The notes beneath the pieces are model-generated. The model saw nothing but the letters and a program-made list of their open reading frames with translations. It was not told the DNA's origin and ran no database searches. A stretch of 41,013 nt of DNA from Accumulibacter sp031732795 (lineage in GTDB: Bacteria; Pseudomonadota; Gammaproteobacteria; Burkholderiales; Rhodocyclaceae). The stretch is from assembly GCA_031732795.1 (NCBI GenBank), contig JAVMKC010000021.1, forward strand, positions 1-41,013, given 5' to 3'. Position 1 is the first letter of the stretch, and every line of letters starts with the position of its first letter. Positions 1 through 7,755 of this stretch are shown piece after piece. Made by a program: the position numbers and the translations under genes.

Positions 1-2
1 TG

Positions 3-1745
3 GTCGAGGCGGTGACCTATGCGATGTTCCCGCTGTTCGTGCTGCTGCTCCTGCTCACCAGCGGCCGCGAGACGATGCTGGCCTTCAAGGGCTATGCGGC
101 GGTGCTCATCTGGATCCAGCTCTGGCCGCCGCTCTACGCCATCCTCAACTACATGGCCTCGATCTACGCGGCCTACGACCTAGCGGCTGCGGCGGACCTG
201 GGCACCGGCACCAAGGCGCTAGCCCTGCAAACCGCCTCCACGATCTACTCACGGGCGATCTCGGGCGAGGCGGTGGTCGGCTACCTCGCGATCAGTATTC
301 CCTTCATCGCCTGGGCGGCCTTGAAGCGCATGGAGAACTTCGGGACGGCGCTGGTGGGCGGCCTGTCGGGCCTGCAGGCGATGATCTCGGGTGGCACCTC
401 CGCTTCGACCGTCGGCAATGTCTCGATGGGGAACGTCGGGATGGACCAGATGCAATTGGCGCCCAACCGCACCTCGGCCTTCATGAGCAGCTGGCAAAAC
501 GACCTCTCCGGGAACACGTTCTCGTCGAATGCCCTGACCGGACGTACGGCCGTCAGCCTGCTGCGCAACCAGGGATTTGCTTCCCGGATGGTTTCGATGC
601 GCCTGTCCGAGCAGGATGTAGTGCAGGCGAGTCGGCAGGCTGACGCCGCGCGAAACGAGGCCGTCGCTGCCAGCACTGAGCGCTCGGCCATCTTGTCGGA
701 CGCGTTCTCTCGCGGACTATCCAAACTGCGCTCATCGCGCAGCAGTAGTGGCTCCACGTCCAGCAGTTTCGAGCAAATGGGCGAAACACTGAACAGGCTG
801 GATCAGATATCAAAGAGTGTGGCCGACAGCACCGGACTGTCGCAATCTCAAGTTGCCAGTATCGCGTTCGGAGCCGCCGGCCACCTGGGACTAAACGCCG
901 GCGCAGTTGGAGGTCGCCTGAACGCTAGCGCAGACAAGAGTTACCTGTCTGGCTTATCGGCCCAGAAACAAAAGGTCTTGGGCAGCATGAGCAGCGAACA
1001 GTTGGCGGAGTTCAAACAGTTCGGCGACAGGGTGTCTCGCGATGCCAGCTTCATGAGCATGATCGCCAACGATTCCCGCGAAGCACACGAAATGGCCGCC
1101 CGACTTGCCTCTACGCAGGCACGATCGGAGCGCGCCGAGGCGAGTCTCGCTGATCGGACGGCGTTCGCTGAACGCGTGTCGGCAGCCCACGAGAAGGGAG
1201 AAGCCATTTCCATCGACATTGCCCAGGACCCGCACAACCTCGAGATGTTCCTGCGCTATGCTGAGCAGTACGGCGGCAACAGCACCGCAGCCCACACCCT
1301 GATGGAATCCGAATTGGCACGGCAATCCCTTCGCCCAAATCGAGTGTTCTCCGACGGGACCGCACTGCCTGCCTCCTTTGGCGACATCCGGGACCAGCAT
1401 GTGCATCAGCGAGACGATGCCGCGCTACTGCCCGACATCGCCGGCCTGCACCACTCCAACCGAGAACAGACCTCACGGTTTGGGAACGCCAAGCCGTCGC
1501 AGGGAATCGCCCCCACGGTATCGCCCATTCGAGATGAGGTTCGTACCCACGGGGATCAAATCCGCACCGGTGCGGAATCGAGCCGTGCAGACTTCGACGC
1601 CAAGGCTGAGATCATCAAAACCGATGACGGAACGCTTGCATCGAAGAAATCACTACTGGTGCAGTCAGGCAAGCAGGTCGGTAAGGACGCCGCAGCGACA
1701 CTCGACAATGCCAAGGAGGTAGTGAAGGATTTGCTGCGAAAGTAG
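3..1745 (+). CDS. TraG-like conjugal transfer protein, 5' end outside window
   Basis: The reading frame is already open at the window edge, so this is the C-terminal part (about 580 residues) of a larger protein. The visible part starts with three hydrophobic segments (about residues 5-20, 27-50 and 88-105). A Gly/Ser/Met-rich stretch follows, then a Ser-rich linker near residue 240 and a long hydrophilic, Ala/Glu/Arg-rich tail. This layout matches TraG-type inner-membrane proteins of F-like and ICE type IV secretion systems, which have an N-terminal membrane domain for mating-pair stabilisation and a large C-terminal region. It is probably the last gene of a conjugation module, because the next gene runs on the other strand and defence cargo follows. 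Family assignment rests on architecture and on the membrane-domain wording (YAILNYMASIYAA and similar), not on a catalytic motif. Confidence 0.75.
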   Translation, partial: VEAVTYAMFPLFVLLLLLTSGRETMLAFKGYAAVLIWIQLWPPLYAILNYMASIYAAYDLAAAADLGTGTKALALQTASTIYSRAISGEAVVGYLAISIPFIAWAALKRMENFGTALVGGLSGLQAMISGGTSASTVGNVSMGNVGMDQMQLAPNRTSAFMSSWQNDLSGNTFSSNALTGRTAVSLLRNQGFASRMVSMRLSEQDVVQASRQADAARNEAVAASTERSAILSDAFSRGLSKLRSSRSSSGSTSSSFEQMGETLNRLDQISKSVADSTGLSQSQVASIAFGAAGHLGLNAGAVGGRLNASADKSYLSGLSAQKQKVLGSMSSEQLAEFKQFGDRVSRDASFMSMIANDSREAHEMAARLASTQARSERAEASLADRTAFAERVSAAHEKGEAISIDIAQDPHNLEMFLRYAEQYGGNSTAAHTLMESELARQSLRPNRVFSDGTALPASFGDIRDQHVHQRDDAALLPDIAGLHHSNREQTSRFGNAKPSQGIAPTVSPIRDEVRTHGDQIRTGAESSRADFDAKAEIIKTDDGTLASKKSLLVQSGKQVGKDAAATLDNAKEVVKDLLRK

Positions 1746-1749
1746 GTAG

Positions 1750-2073
1750 TCAGCCGAGTCTGTCCGGGTCGAACATGTGCTTGTCGGGTTCAGCTTCAGA
1801 CGGCTTCATGAATGGTGGGTGGCCTTTGTCGCGCCAGTAGTTCGCGACCAAATCCTTCGGCGTGGTGCCCATCCCAGGAAGTGGATTCTCGTCCCATTCG
1901 AGACGCTGCTGCTCCTTCCTGCCAATGCTAGCCAGAGCCCCTCCAATGGGCGCTCCGAAAAGTGCACCGACTCCCATCATCACAAGGCGGGTTCCCCAAT
2001 CGCTTTTTGCAGCAGAAACCAAGCCGATTAGCGCGCCCAACGCGATGAATCCTATGACGATGAGTTTTCTCAT
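1750..2073 (-). CDS. Small glycine-rich membrane protein of the conjugative element
   Basis: A 107-residue protein. The start at 2073 is preferred over an upstream in-frame ATG because a strong AGGAGGT ribosome-binding site lies just before it. The N-terminus is a membrane segment (MRKLIVIGFIALGALIGL), followed by a second Gly/Ala-rich hydrophobic stretch with glycine-zipper spacing (GVGALFGAPIGGALASIG). A polar tail of about 50 residues contains a DLVANYWRDKG segment. It converges with the TraG-like gene, ending 4 bp from its stop. Small membrane proteins of this kind are common beside traG in integrative conjugative elements, but I recognise no named family and the function is unknown. Confidence 0.6.
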   Translation of the reverse strand: MRKLIVIGFIALGALIGLVSAAKSDWGTRLVMMGVGALFGAPIGGALASIGRKEQQRLEWDENPLPGMGTTPKDLVANYWRDKGHPPFMKPSEAEPDKHMFDPDRLG

Positions 2074-2361
2074 TTCTACCTCCTGGATTGAATTTACCTC
2101 TGATGACAAGAGTTTCAAATCCCAGACGCGAGCGATCGTGCATCACCATTACCAAGACCCAGAAATTCGGGGAGCTTTAGTTATTCGCTCAAACCTCAAT
2201 ATTCACTGCGCAGCGAACATCACGTTTCAGTTGGCAATACACATGCCACTGCGGCACCCCAAAACTTCAGCTCTCGTTCCTTCCCCCAACATTCCCTCGC
2301 AAAGTTCTGAGCACTCTCGGTCCGGAAGAGCCCGGCAAGGCCATTTCACCACCCTATTCGA

Positions 2362-2447
2362 TTTCAACGTTCGTTGAAAGTCGCTGATTGAGTGAAATGC
2401 TGCTTGACAATTTCACTGCCGATGGTACTTTCAGCGAATGCTGAAAG
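2362..2447 (+). promoter_or_regulatory. Putative abiE promoter/operator with three inverted repeats
   Basis: Three inverted repeats with 8-bp arms lie between the divergent small membrane gene and the antitoxin gene. The first is TTTCAACG-tt-CGTTGAAA at 2362-2379. The second is AGTGAAAT at 2391-2398 paired with ATTTCACT at 2410-2417. The third is CTTTCAGC-gaat-GCTGAAAG at 2428-2447. All share a TTTCA/TGAAA core. A TTGACA -35-like hexamer sits at 2404-2409, with a weak TACTTT -10 candidate at 2426-2431, so the second and third repeats overlap the promoter. The ATG of the antitoxin gene (2438) falls in the loop of the third repeat. AbiEi antitoxins are known to autorepress by binding inverted repeats, so this is the likely operator. 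The rest of the 2074-2437 gap shows no gene. Confidence 0.55.
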
Positions 2448-3520
2448 CGCCAGACTCAATGAAACCTTTGGAAGACCGTGCTGCGGAAGCACTTCGCTTG
2501 CTGCTGCAGCAAGTGCCCGTGATCAAGCTCGTGGACATCGAACAGGAGTCCCAAGGGCCTGATCGTGGCGTCGACATCGTGGCGCATATCGAGGTATCCG
2601 GCCGGCGCCATGCGTTGGTCTGTGAGGTGAAGGCCAACGGCCAGCCGCGCCATGTTCGGATGTCCCTGCTCCAGTTGCGCAACTACGTGGTTCATCACGC
2701 GCAGGATGCCACGCCCGTCGTCATTGCTCCCTATCTGTCACCCGAAGCCCAGGCACTGTGTCGTGAGCAAGCGGTCGGCTTTCTTGACCTCGAAGGCAAT
2801 GCCCGTTTGCTGTTCGACACGGTCTTCATCGACCGTCAAGTGGCGAGCAGACCGGTTGTCGAGCGGCGCGAACTCAGGTCGCTGTTCAAACCGAAATCCG
2901 CCCAGGTGCTGCGGGTGATGCTTCGAGAGCCCAGCCGGGCCTGGCGGGTCACCGAACTGGCGGAGATGGCCGATGTCAGCCTCGGCCACGTCAGCAACGT
3001 ACGCGCCGGTCTGCTCGACCGGGAATGGGCGCAAGTGTCCGACGATGGCCTATTTCTGTCTGAGCCTGAGGCATTGCTGGATGCCTGGCGAGATGACTAC
3101 GAGCCACCAGCCGGCAAGCGCATGAATTTCTATACGACGTTGCATGGCAACGCTTTTGAAGAAGCTGCGCGCCGAGCGCTCCTCTCGGATCGCGAGCCAG
3201 CACATGCCGCCTTTGCGTCTTTCTCGGCGGCACATTGGCTAGCACCGTATGGCCGAACCGGTACGCAATACTTCTATGCGGACGACGCCGGCCTCGAACG
3301 GCTCCAAACCGCATTGAAATTGTCCTCGGTCTCCAAAGGAGAAAATGTGGTGATCACCCTACTCAAGGATTCCGGTCCATTCCGCGACTGTATCGAGCCG
3401 GCGCCAGGCGCAATCTGCACCAGCCCGGTCCAGACCTATCTCGATCTGGCCGCCGCTGGCGAGCGGGGCCGAGAGGCGGCCGACCATCTGCGCCGCGAGC
3501 GGCTGACATGGCCGAAATGA
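2438..3520 (+). CDS. AbiEi-family antitoxin/transcriptional regulator (type IV TA)
   Basis: A 360-residue protein. The N-terminal third contains D46 (in PDRGVDIVAHI) followed by E63 and K65 in ALVCEVKAN, the spacing of a PD-(D/E)XK-like nuclease-fold motif. Residues about 155-205 (SAQVLRVMLREP...VTELAEMADVSLGHVSNV) read as a winged helix-turn-helix DNA-binding domain. The C-terminal half has no motif I recognise. The layout matches the larger AbiEi-type antitoxins that act as transcriptional autorepressors and neutralise a nucleotidyltransferase toxin without contacting it. The next gene is that toxin, overlapping by 13 bp. The start is the first ATG, inside the palindrome described for the promoter. 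The family call is firm; whether the nuclease-like motif is active is unknown. Confidence 0.8.
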   Translation: MLKAPDSMKPLEDRAAEALRLLLQQVPVIKLVDIEQESQGPDRGVDIVAHIEVSGRRHALVCEVKANGQPRHVRMSLLQLRNYVVHHAQDATPVVIAPYLSPEAQALCREQAVGFLDLEGNARLLFDTVFIDRQVASRPVVERRELRSLFKPKSAQVLRVMLREPSRAWRVTELAEMADVSLGHVSNVRAGLLDREWAQVSDDGLFLSEPEALLDAWRDDYEPPAGKRMNFYTTLHGNAFEEAARRALLSDREPAHAAFASFSAAHWLAPYGRTGTQYFYADDAGLERLQTALKLSSVSKGENVVITLLKDSGPFRDCIEPAPGAICTSPVQTYLDLAAAGERGREAADHLRRERLTWPK

Positions 3521-4377
3521 CGCCACACGAGCCGCAGTCCGCCGCGGATTACGACGATCGCACGACGGCAGCTGTGAAGACGGTGCTGGTCGAGATCGGC
3601 CAGATCCTGGGAAGCTTCAAAGGAAAATTCGCCATCGTTGGTGGCGCGGTCCCATGGTTGCTGCTTGGAAACGAGGACATGCCGCACGTAGGCACGCTCG
3701 ATGTGGACCTCGGGTTGGACGCGGAAGCATTGGGCGATGGCGAATACGCCACGCTCATCGACGCTCTACGGGGCCATGGCTATCAGCAACGTCGGGAGCT
3801 TCGGCGCTTTCAGCTCGTCCGCCAAGTCCTCACTGAAGATGGCGGCGCTCCGATCGACATCATTGTCGATTTCCTGATGCCGCGGGATGCCGAGATCGTC
3901 AAGAATGTCCCGCCGCTGATTAGCGACTTCGCGGTACAAAAAGCGGACGGCGCGGACTTGGCCGTTCGCTTCTATCAGTTGGTGGCAATCACCGGTCCGA
4001 TGCCTGCCGGCGGCACGAACCGCGTCGAGATCGCGGTGTGCTCGATCCCTGCCCTTCTTGCCATGAAGGGGCATGCCATTGAAGGGCGCTACAAGCAGAA
4101 AGACGCCTACGACATCTACTACTGTATCCGGAACTATCCCGGAGGTCCCGAGACGCTCGCCGAGGAATGTCGGCCGCTCCTCGATCATGCCAGCGGTGCA
4201 GCGGGCTACCGCTTCATCGCTGGCAAGTTCGATACTGCCGATGGCTTTGGGCCGACATGCGTGCGTCGATTCGTGGAAGACACGAACATTCTGGGTGATC
4301 GTTCCCCCGATCAATGGCAGCAAGACGCCTTCGGCCAGGTAGATGCCTGGTTGCGCGCACTGGGATTGAGGGGATGA
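3508..4377 (+). CDS. AbiEii-type nucleotidyltransferase toxin
   Basis: A 289-residue protein of the MNT/AbiEii nucleotidyltransferase type. The signature is GG at residues 45-46 (FAIVGGAVPWLLL) followed by D65-x-D67 (GTLDVDLGLD), the metal-binding pair. Further on, the family's lysine/aspartate motif appears in GRYKQKDAYDIYYCIRN. Known relatives transfer nucleotides to RNA such as tRNA ends and halt growth. The longer upstream open frame (to 3235) only overlaps the antitoxin and is not used. Start choices are ATG 3508 or ATG 3517; the latter forms an ATGA overlap with the antitoxin stop, and either implies translational coupling. Order antitoxin-toxin is the normal AbiE order. Confidence 0.8.
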   Translation: MAEMTPHEPQSAADYDDRTTAAVKTVLVEIGQILGSFKGKFAIVGGAVPWLLLGNEDMPHVGTLDVDLGLDAEALGDGEYATLIDALRGHGYQQRRELRRFQLVRQVLTEDGGAPIDIIVDFLMPRDAEIVKNVPPLISDFAVQKADGADLAVRFYQLVAITGPMPAGGTNRVEIAVCSIPALLAMKGHAIEGRYKQKDAYDIYYCIRNYPGGPETLAEECRPLLDHASGAAGYRFIAGKFDTADGFGPTCVRRFVEDTNILGDRSPDQWQQDAFGQVDAWLRALGLRG

Positions 4378-4381
4378 GTGG

Positions 4382-6154
4382 ATGAGCGCCATGTCTGCCA
4401 CGGCGGCTATTCGCAAACTGACAATCCAGCGTTTTCGAGGCATCGAAAAATTCAGTTGGCGGCCCGAACCTGGAATGAATGTCATTCTTGGTGGTGGGGA
4501 TGTCGGAAAGACGACGGTGCTGGAAGCGATCGCTCTGCTGCTCAGCCCATCCAACGCAAGCGTGTTGTCGGAGTCTGACTACTGGCAGCGTGACAGCACG
4601 CAGGAGTTCGTGATCGAGGCCGTCATGATCCTCCCGGAATCCTCGGGCATCAGCACGCAGCACAATTTTCCCTGGCCGTGGGCGTGGGACGGTCAAGACG
4701 CTGTAGCGCCGGCTGCATCAGACGATGGCGATGACATGCCGGCTCCCGTCGATCCGGTCTACCGTGTGCGGGTCCGCGGAACGGCCGAGCTGGAACTGGT
4801 TTGGGAGATCGTTCAACCGCATGACGAGGCAGATCATTTTTCGGTCGCGGTGCGCCGGAAGATCGGACTGGTGCGCCTGAGTGCCGATGAACGCAACGAC
4901 CGCGACCTGCGTCTAGTCTATGGGTCTGCGCTAGACCGCCTGCTTTCCGATAGCGCTTTGCGGGCGCGTATAGGCCAACGCGTATCCGAGCTCGATCTTC
5001 ACGACTCGCTGAATCAACAGGGCAAGGAGGCGATCAAGAAGCTCGATGAACGCCTGGTCGAGGCTGCGCTGCCACGCGATCTGAAGCTCGGTTTGACGAC
5101 CAGTCAGGGGCTTTCGATCGGCGCCTTGATTGGCCTACTCGCGCAGAAGGATGGCATCAGCCTTCCGCTGACCAGTTGGGGTGCCGGCACTCGTCGGATG
5201 ACTGCCTTGGAAATCGCATCGTCCACCGAGAAGGAGGCGAGCGTCACGATCATCGATGAAATTGAACGCGGACTTGAACCGTATCGCCTGCGCAAGCTCA
5301 TCAACATCTTGCGAGCCGGTCACAGTCAGACGTTCGTGACGACCCACAGTCCGGTCGCCATCGCCTGCGCCGAGCAGGCACACCTGTGGTACTTGGACAG
5401 AACAGGCGGTATCGGAGCCTTGCCCCACGCGAAAATCGTCCCTCAGCAGCGCCGTGATCCCGAAACGTTTCTGGCGAGAGTAGCAGTGATCGCCGAAGGT
5501 CCCACGGAAGTTGGCTTTCTGCGTTTCTTGCTTGAAAAGGCCTTTGCGACGGACCCGCTCGATCATGGCGTTCGTGTTTGCGATGGACAGGGCAATGACG
5601 CCACACTGAGTCTTCTGGAGACGCTGGCCATGGCTGGGCTACTCTTCGCCGGTTTTGTCGATTGCGAAGGGACCGCCCCGGGCCGCTGGAAAGCCCTCAA
5701 GCAGAAGCTCGGAGATCGATTACATCAATGGCAGGAGGGCTGCACCGAACAGCATGTGATCGGGGTCATCCCGGAAGCAAAGCTGCTGGACCTGCTTAAG
5801 AACGGTGATGGTGACTTGGACGGCGACCGCCTTCGGACACTGGCGGATCGGCTCGGCCTCCAAGACAAGCAACCAGCTGCCATCGAGCAGGCGCTTGCTG
5901 CGAAAGGGCAGACATGGCGGGCAGTCATCATCGCGGCGGCGACCGGTGACACGGCGGGCGCGCCGGCCGGTGCAGAGAAGAAATGGAAGAGCCATTCCCG
6001 ATACTGGTTCAAGTCCGAAAATGGCGGGCGCGAACTGGCGGAAAAGATGTTCGCTCTGGGCGCCTGGGAGGCCATCAGTCTCGAAGTGTTTCCGCTGATC
6101 AACGCGATCCTGGGCGCGGCGGGACGACCGATGCTTGACAAGCTAGACCTATGA
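4382..6154 (+). CDS. gajA-like: GajA-like OLD-family ATPase/TOPRIM nuclease (Gabija)
   Basis: A 590-residue protein close to the usual GajA length (about 580). The N-terminal ABC-type ATPase has Walker A GGGDVGKTT (37-45), signature SWGAGTRR (265-272), Walker B VTIIDEIE (288-295) and an H-loop THS (321-323). A TOPRIM domain follows: AEGPTE (371-376, catalytic Glu 372), VDCEG (426-430, D-C-E where many TOPRIMs have D-x-D) and a C-terminal lysine-rich KKWKSHSRYWFKS (533-545). This is the OLD-family order. In Gabija, GajA is a sequence-specific DNA-nicking nuclease held off by nucleotides and released during phage replication. The gene starts 4 bp after the toxin stop and overlaps the helicase gene by 4 bp, which supports a GajAB pair rather than a lone OLD nuclease. 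Confidence 0.82.
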   Translation: MSAMSATAAIRKLTIQRFRGIEKFSWRPEPGMNVILGGGDVGKTTVLEAIALLLSPSNASVLSESDYWQRDSTQEFVIEAVMILPESSGISTQHNFPWPWAWDGQDAVAPAASDDGDDMPAPVDPVYRVRVRGTAELELVWEIVQPHDEADHFSVAVRRKIGLVRLSADERNDRDLRLVYGSALDRLLSDSALRARIGQRVSELDLHDSLNQQGKEAIKKLDERLVEAALPRDLKLGLTTSQGLSIGALIGLLAQKDGISLPLTSWGAGTRRMTALEIASSTEKEASVTIIDEIERGLEPYRLRKLINILRAGHSQTFVTTHSPVAIACAEQAHLWYLDRTGGIGALPHAKIVPQQRRDPETFLARVAVIAEGPTEVGFLRFLLEKAFATDPLDHGVRVCDGQGNDATLSLLETLAMAGLLFAGFVDCEGTAPGRWKALKQKLGDRLHQWQEGCTEQHVIGVIPEAKLLDLLKNGDGDLDGDRLRTLADRLGLQDKQPAAIEQALAAKGQTWRAVIIAAATGDTAGAPAGAEKKWKSHSRYWFKSENGGRELAEKMFALGAWEAISLEVFPLINAILGAAGRPMLDKLDL

Positions 6155-7680
6155 GCGATGAGTCAGTCGCCAAGTTGCTACGATCGAACGAGCCATTCGT
6201 ACTCATCGAAGCATCCGCCGGTTGTGGAAAGACTTTTCAAGGCGCGACCTATGCGAGGGACGTTGCCAACTCCATCGGGACAGGCCGCCTGCTGATCCTT
6301 ACGCACACGCATGCAGCATGCGCGGTATTCGCAGAACGGACCAAAGGCGCTGGAGCCAGGGTCGAAATCAAAACCATCGATGCGCTGATTGCGCAGATCG
6401 CGACCGCCTACCACAAGCCTCTTGGGTTGCCACGCAACCTCTCTTCGTGGGCATGGCAAGACAACGGCCGGGGCTTCGACATCATGGCGACCAAGGTCGC
6501 CACGTTTCTCCGCTTGCAGCCCATGGTTGCCAAGACCTTAGCCCACAGATATCCCATAATCATTTGCGACGAGCATCAGGATTCCAGTGTCGATCAACAC
6601 AGTGTGGTGATGGCACTGCGAGGTGGCGGCGCGATGCTGCGCATATTCGGCGATCCGCTTCAACGCATCTATGGTGCCAAAACTGACAAAGCTGCACGCA
6701 TCGACCGCGAGCGCTGGGAAGCACTCAAGCGAGAAGCGGTCTACGGAAAGCTGGATGCCCCTCTTCGTTGGAAAGATGGCTGCTTGGCGCTAGGCGAATG
6801 GATCCTTGCAGCGAGAGCGTGCTTGGAGAGTGGACAGCAGATTGACCTGACGGGCTCGTTGCCTGCATCGTTGCGCATACTCACGGGCAACAATACGGCG
6901 CAGACGCGCACGGGTTATCAACTGTCGAAAGCTCATCGGCCACCGATCGACAGTCTTGTCCGCAACGCCGATCAGCTCATGATCCTCGCGTCTCAGAATG
7001 ATCTTGTCGCCGCGCTGTGCGCGTTCTGGGGGCGAACGATTCCGATCTGGGAAGGGCATACGCGCGAGGCGCTCGCTGCCTTGGCCGTTGTACTTCGAGA
7101 AGGGGCGGGCGACGCGGAGGCACTTGCACACGGCCTGGTTGCGTTTGTCGGTAGTGTTGCGGTGGGTTTCAGCAACGCCAGCCATGGCGATCGTCTGCTC
7201 CAGGAAGTTCGGGAAGGCGCCACGCGTCCGACGACAGGAAAGCCGGCCAATATTCAGGCCATCGCACGCCGACTGATCGCCGATCCATCGCATACTGGCG
7301 TTGCCGTAGCGCTTGACTTGATTCGACTCTTCATTGAAGGAAAAGAAGCTGGCTTCGATACCGTGAAGATTGACCTTCGCACCGAGTTCAAAGATGCGAT
7401 CCGAATTGGTCAGTTTGAAGGTCCTGATGAAGCCTTTTCTGAAATCGCGCGCAAGCGTTCATACTCGCGGCCTTCACCGCCGAAGCGCGTCTTGAGCAGT
7501 ATTCACAAGGCAAAAGGCCTCGAGTGCGACAACGTGCTGATCATGGCCTGCGACAAAACTCAGTTCACCTCAACATCCTATGCCAAGTGCAAAATGTATG
7601 TAGCACTCAGTCGGGCAAAGAATTCTCTGACCTTGGTCATATCCGATACGAATCCCAGTCCACTATTCAAGATTGCATGA
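6151..7680 (+). CDS. gajB-like: GajB-like UvrD/PcrA-type helicase (Gabija)
   Basis: A 509-residue superfamily 1 helicase, near the GajB size (about 490-500). Motif I is EASAGCGKT (20-28), motif Ia LTHTHAA (50-56) and motif II CDEHQD (139-144). Motif III lies at GDPLQRIYG (167-175), motif V at SSIHKAKGLECDNVLI (449-464) and motif VI at YVALSRAK (483-490). All core motifs are present and intact. It is smaller than housekeeping UvrD (about 720), as expected for GajB, which senses DNA ends and hydrolyses nucleotides to activate GajA. Its ATG overlaps the GajA-like stop as ATGA at 6151-6154, so the two are translationally coupled. It is the last gene of the four-gene run. Confidence 0.82.
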   Translation: MSDESVAKLLRSNEPFVLIEASAGCGKTFQGATYARDVANSIGTGRLLILTHTHAACAVFAERTKGAGARVEIKTIDALIAQIATAYHKPLGLPRNLSSWAWQDNGRGFDIMATKVATFLRLQPMVAKTLAHRYPIIICDEHQDSSVDQHSVVMALRGGGAMLRIFGDPLQRIYGAKTDKAARIDRERWEALKREAVYGKLDAPLRWKDGCLALGEWILAARACLESGQQIDLTGSLPASLRILTGNNTAQTRTGYQLSKAHRPPIDSLVRNADQLMILASQNDLVAALCAFWGRTIPIWEGHTREALAALAVVLREGAGDAEALAHGLVAFVGSVAVGFSNASHGDRLLQEVREGATRPTTGKPANIQAIARRLIADPSHTGVAVALDLIRLFIEGKEAGFDTVKIDLRTEFKDAIRIGQFEGPDEAFSEIARKRSYSRPSPPKRVLSSIHKAKGLECDNVLIMACDKTQFTSTSYAKCKMYVALSRAKNSLTLVISDTNPSPLFKIA

Positions 7681-7755
7681 GCCGGAGGCGCTGGATGGAT
7701 GGAGTTGGAGCAACACGCGAGCATCACACTAGCAGGAGTGCTGTATCAGCGCGCA
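7681..7755. other. Short gap at junction of defence operon and integrative element
   Basis: No gene or clear terminator is visible between the helicase stop and the convergent RepA-like gene. The left end of the integrative element should lie here or within the next 200 bp. I could not find a convincing direct repeat matching the integrase side; the best shared word is a 9-mer (7689-7697 and 10944-10952), which is not significant. Confidence 0.3.

Noticed and set aside
3235..3507. N-terminal extension of the AbiEii-like toxin
   Set aside because: It lies entirely within the antitoxin gene in another frame; the nucleotidyltransferase family start fits ATG 3508 or 3517.
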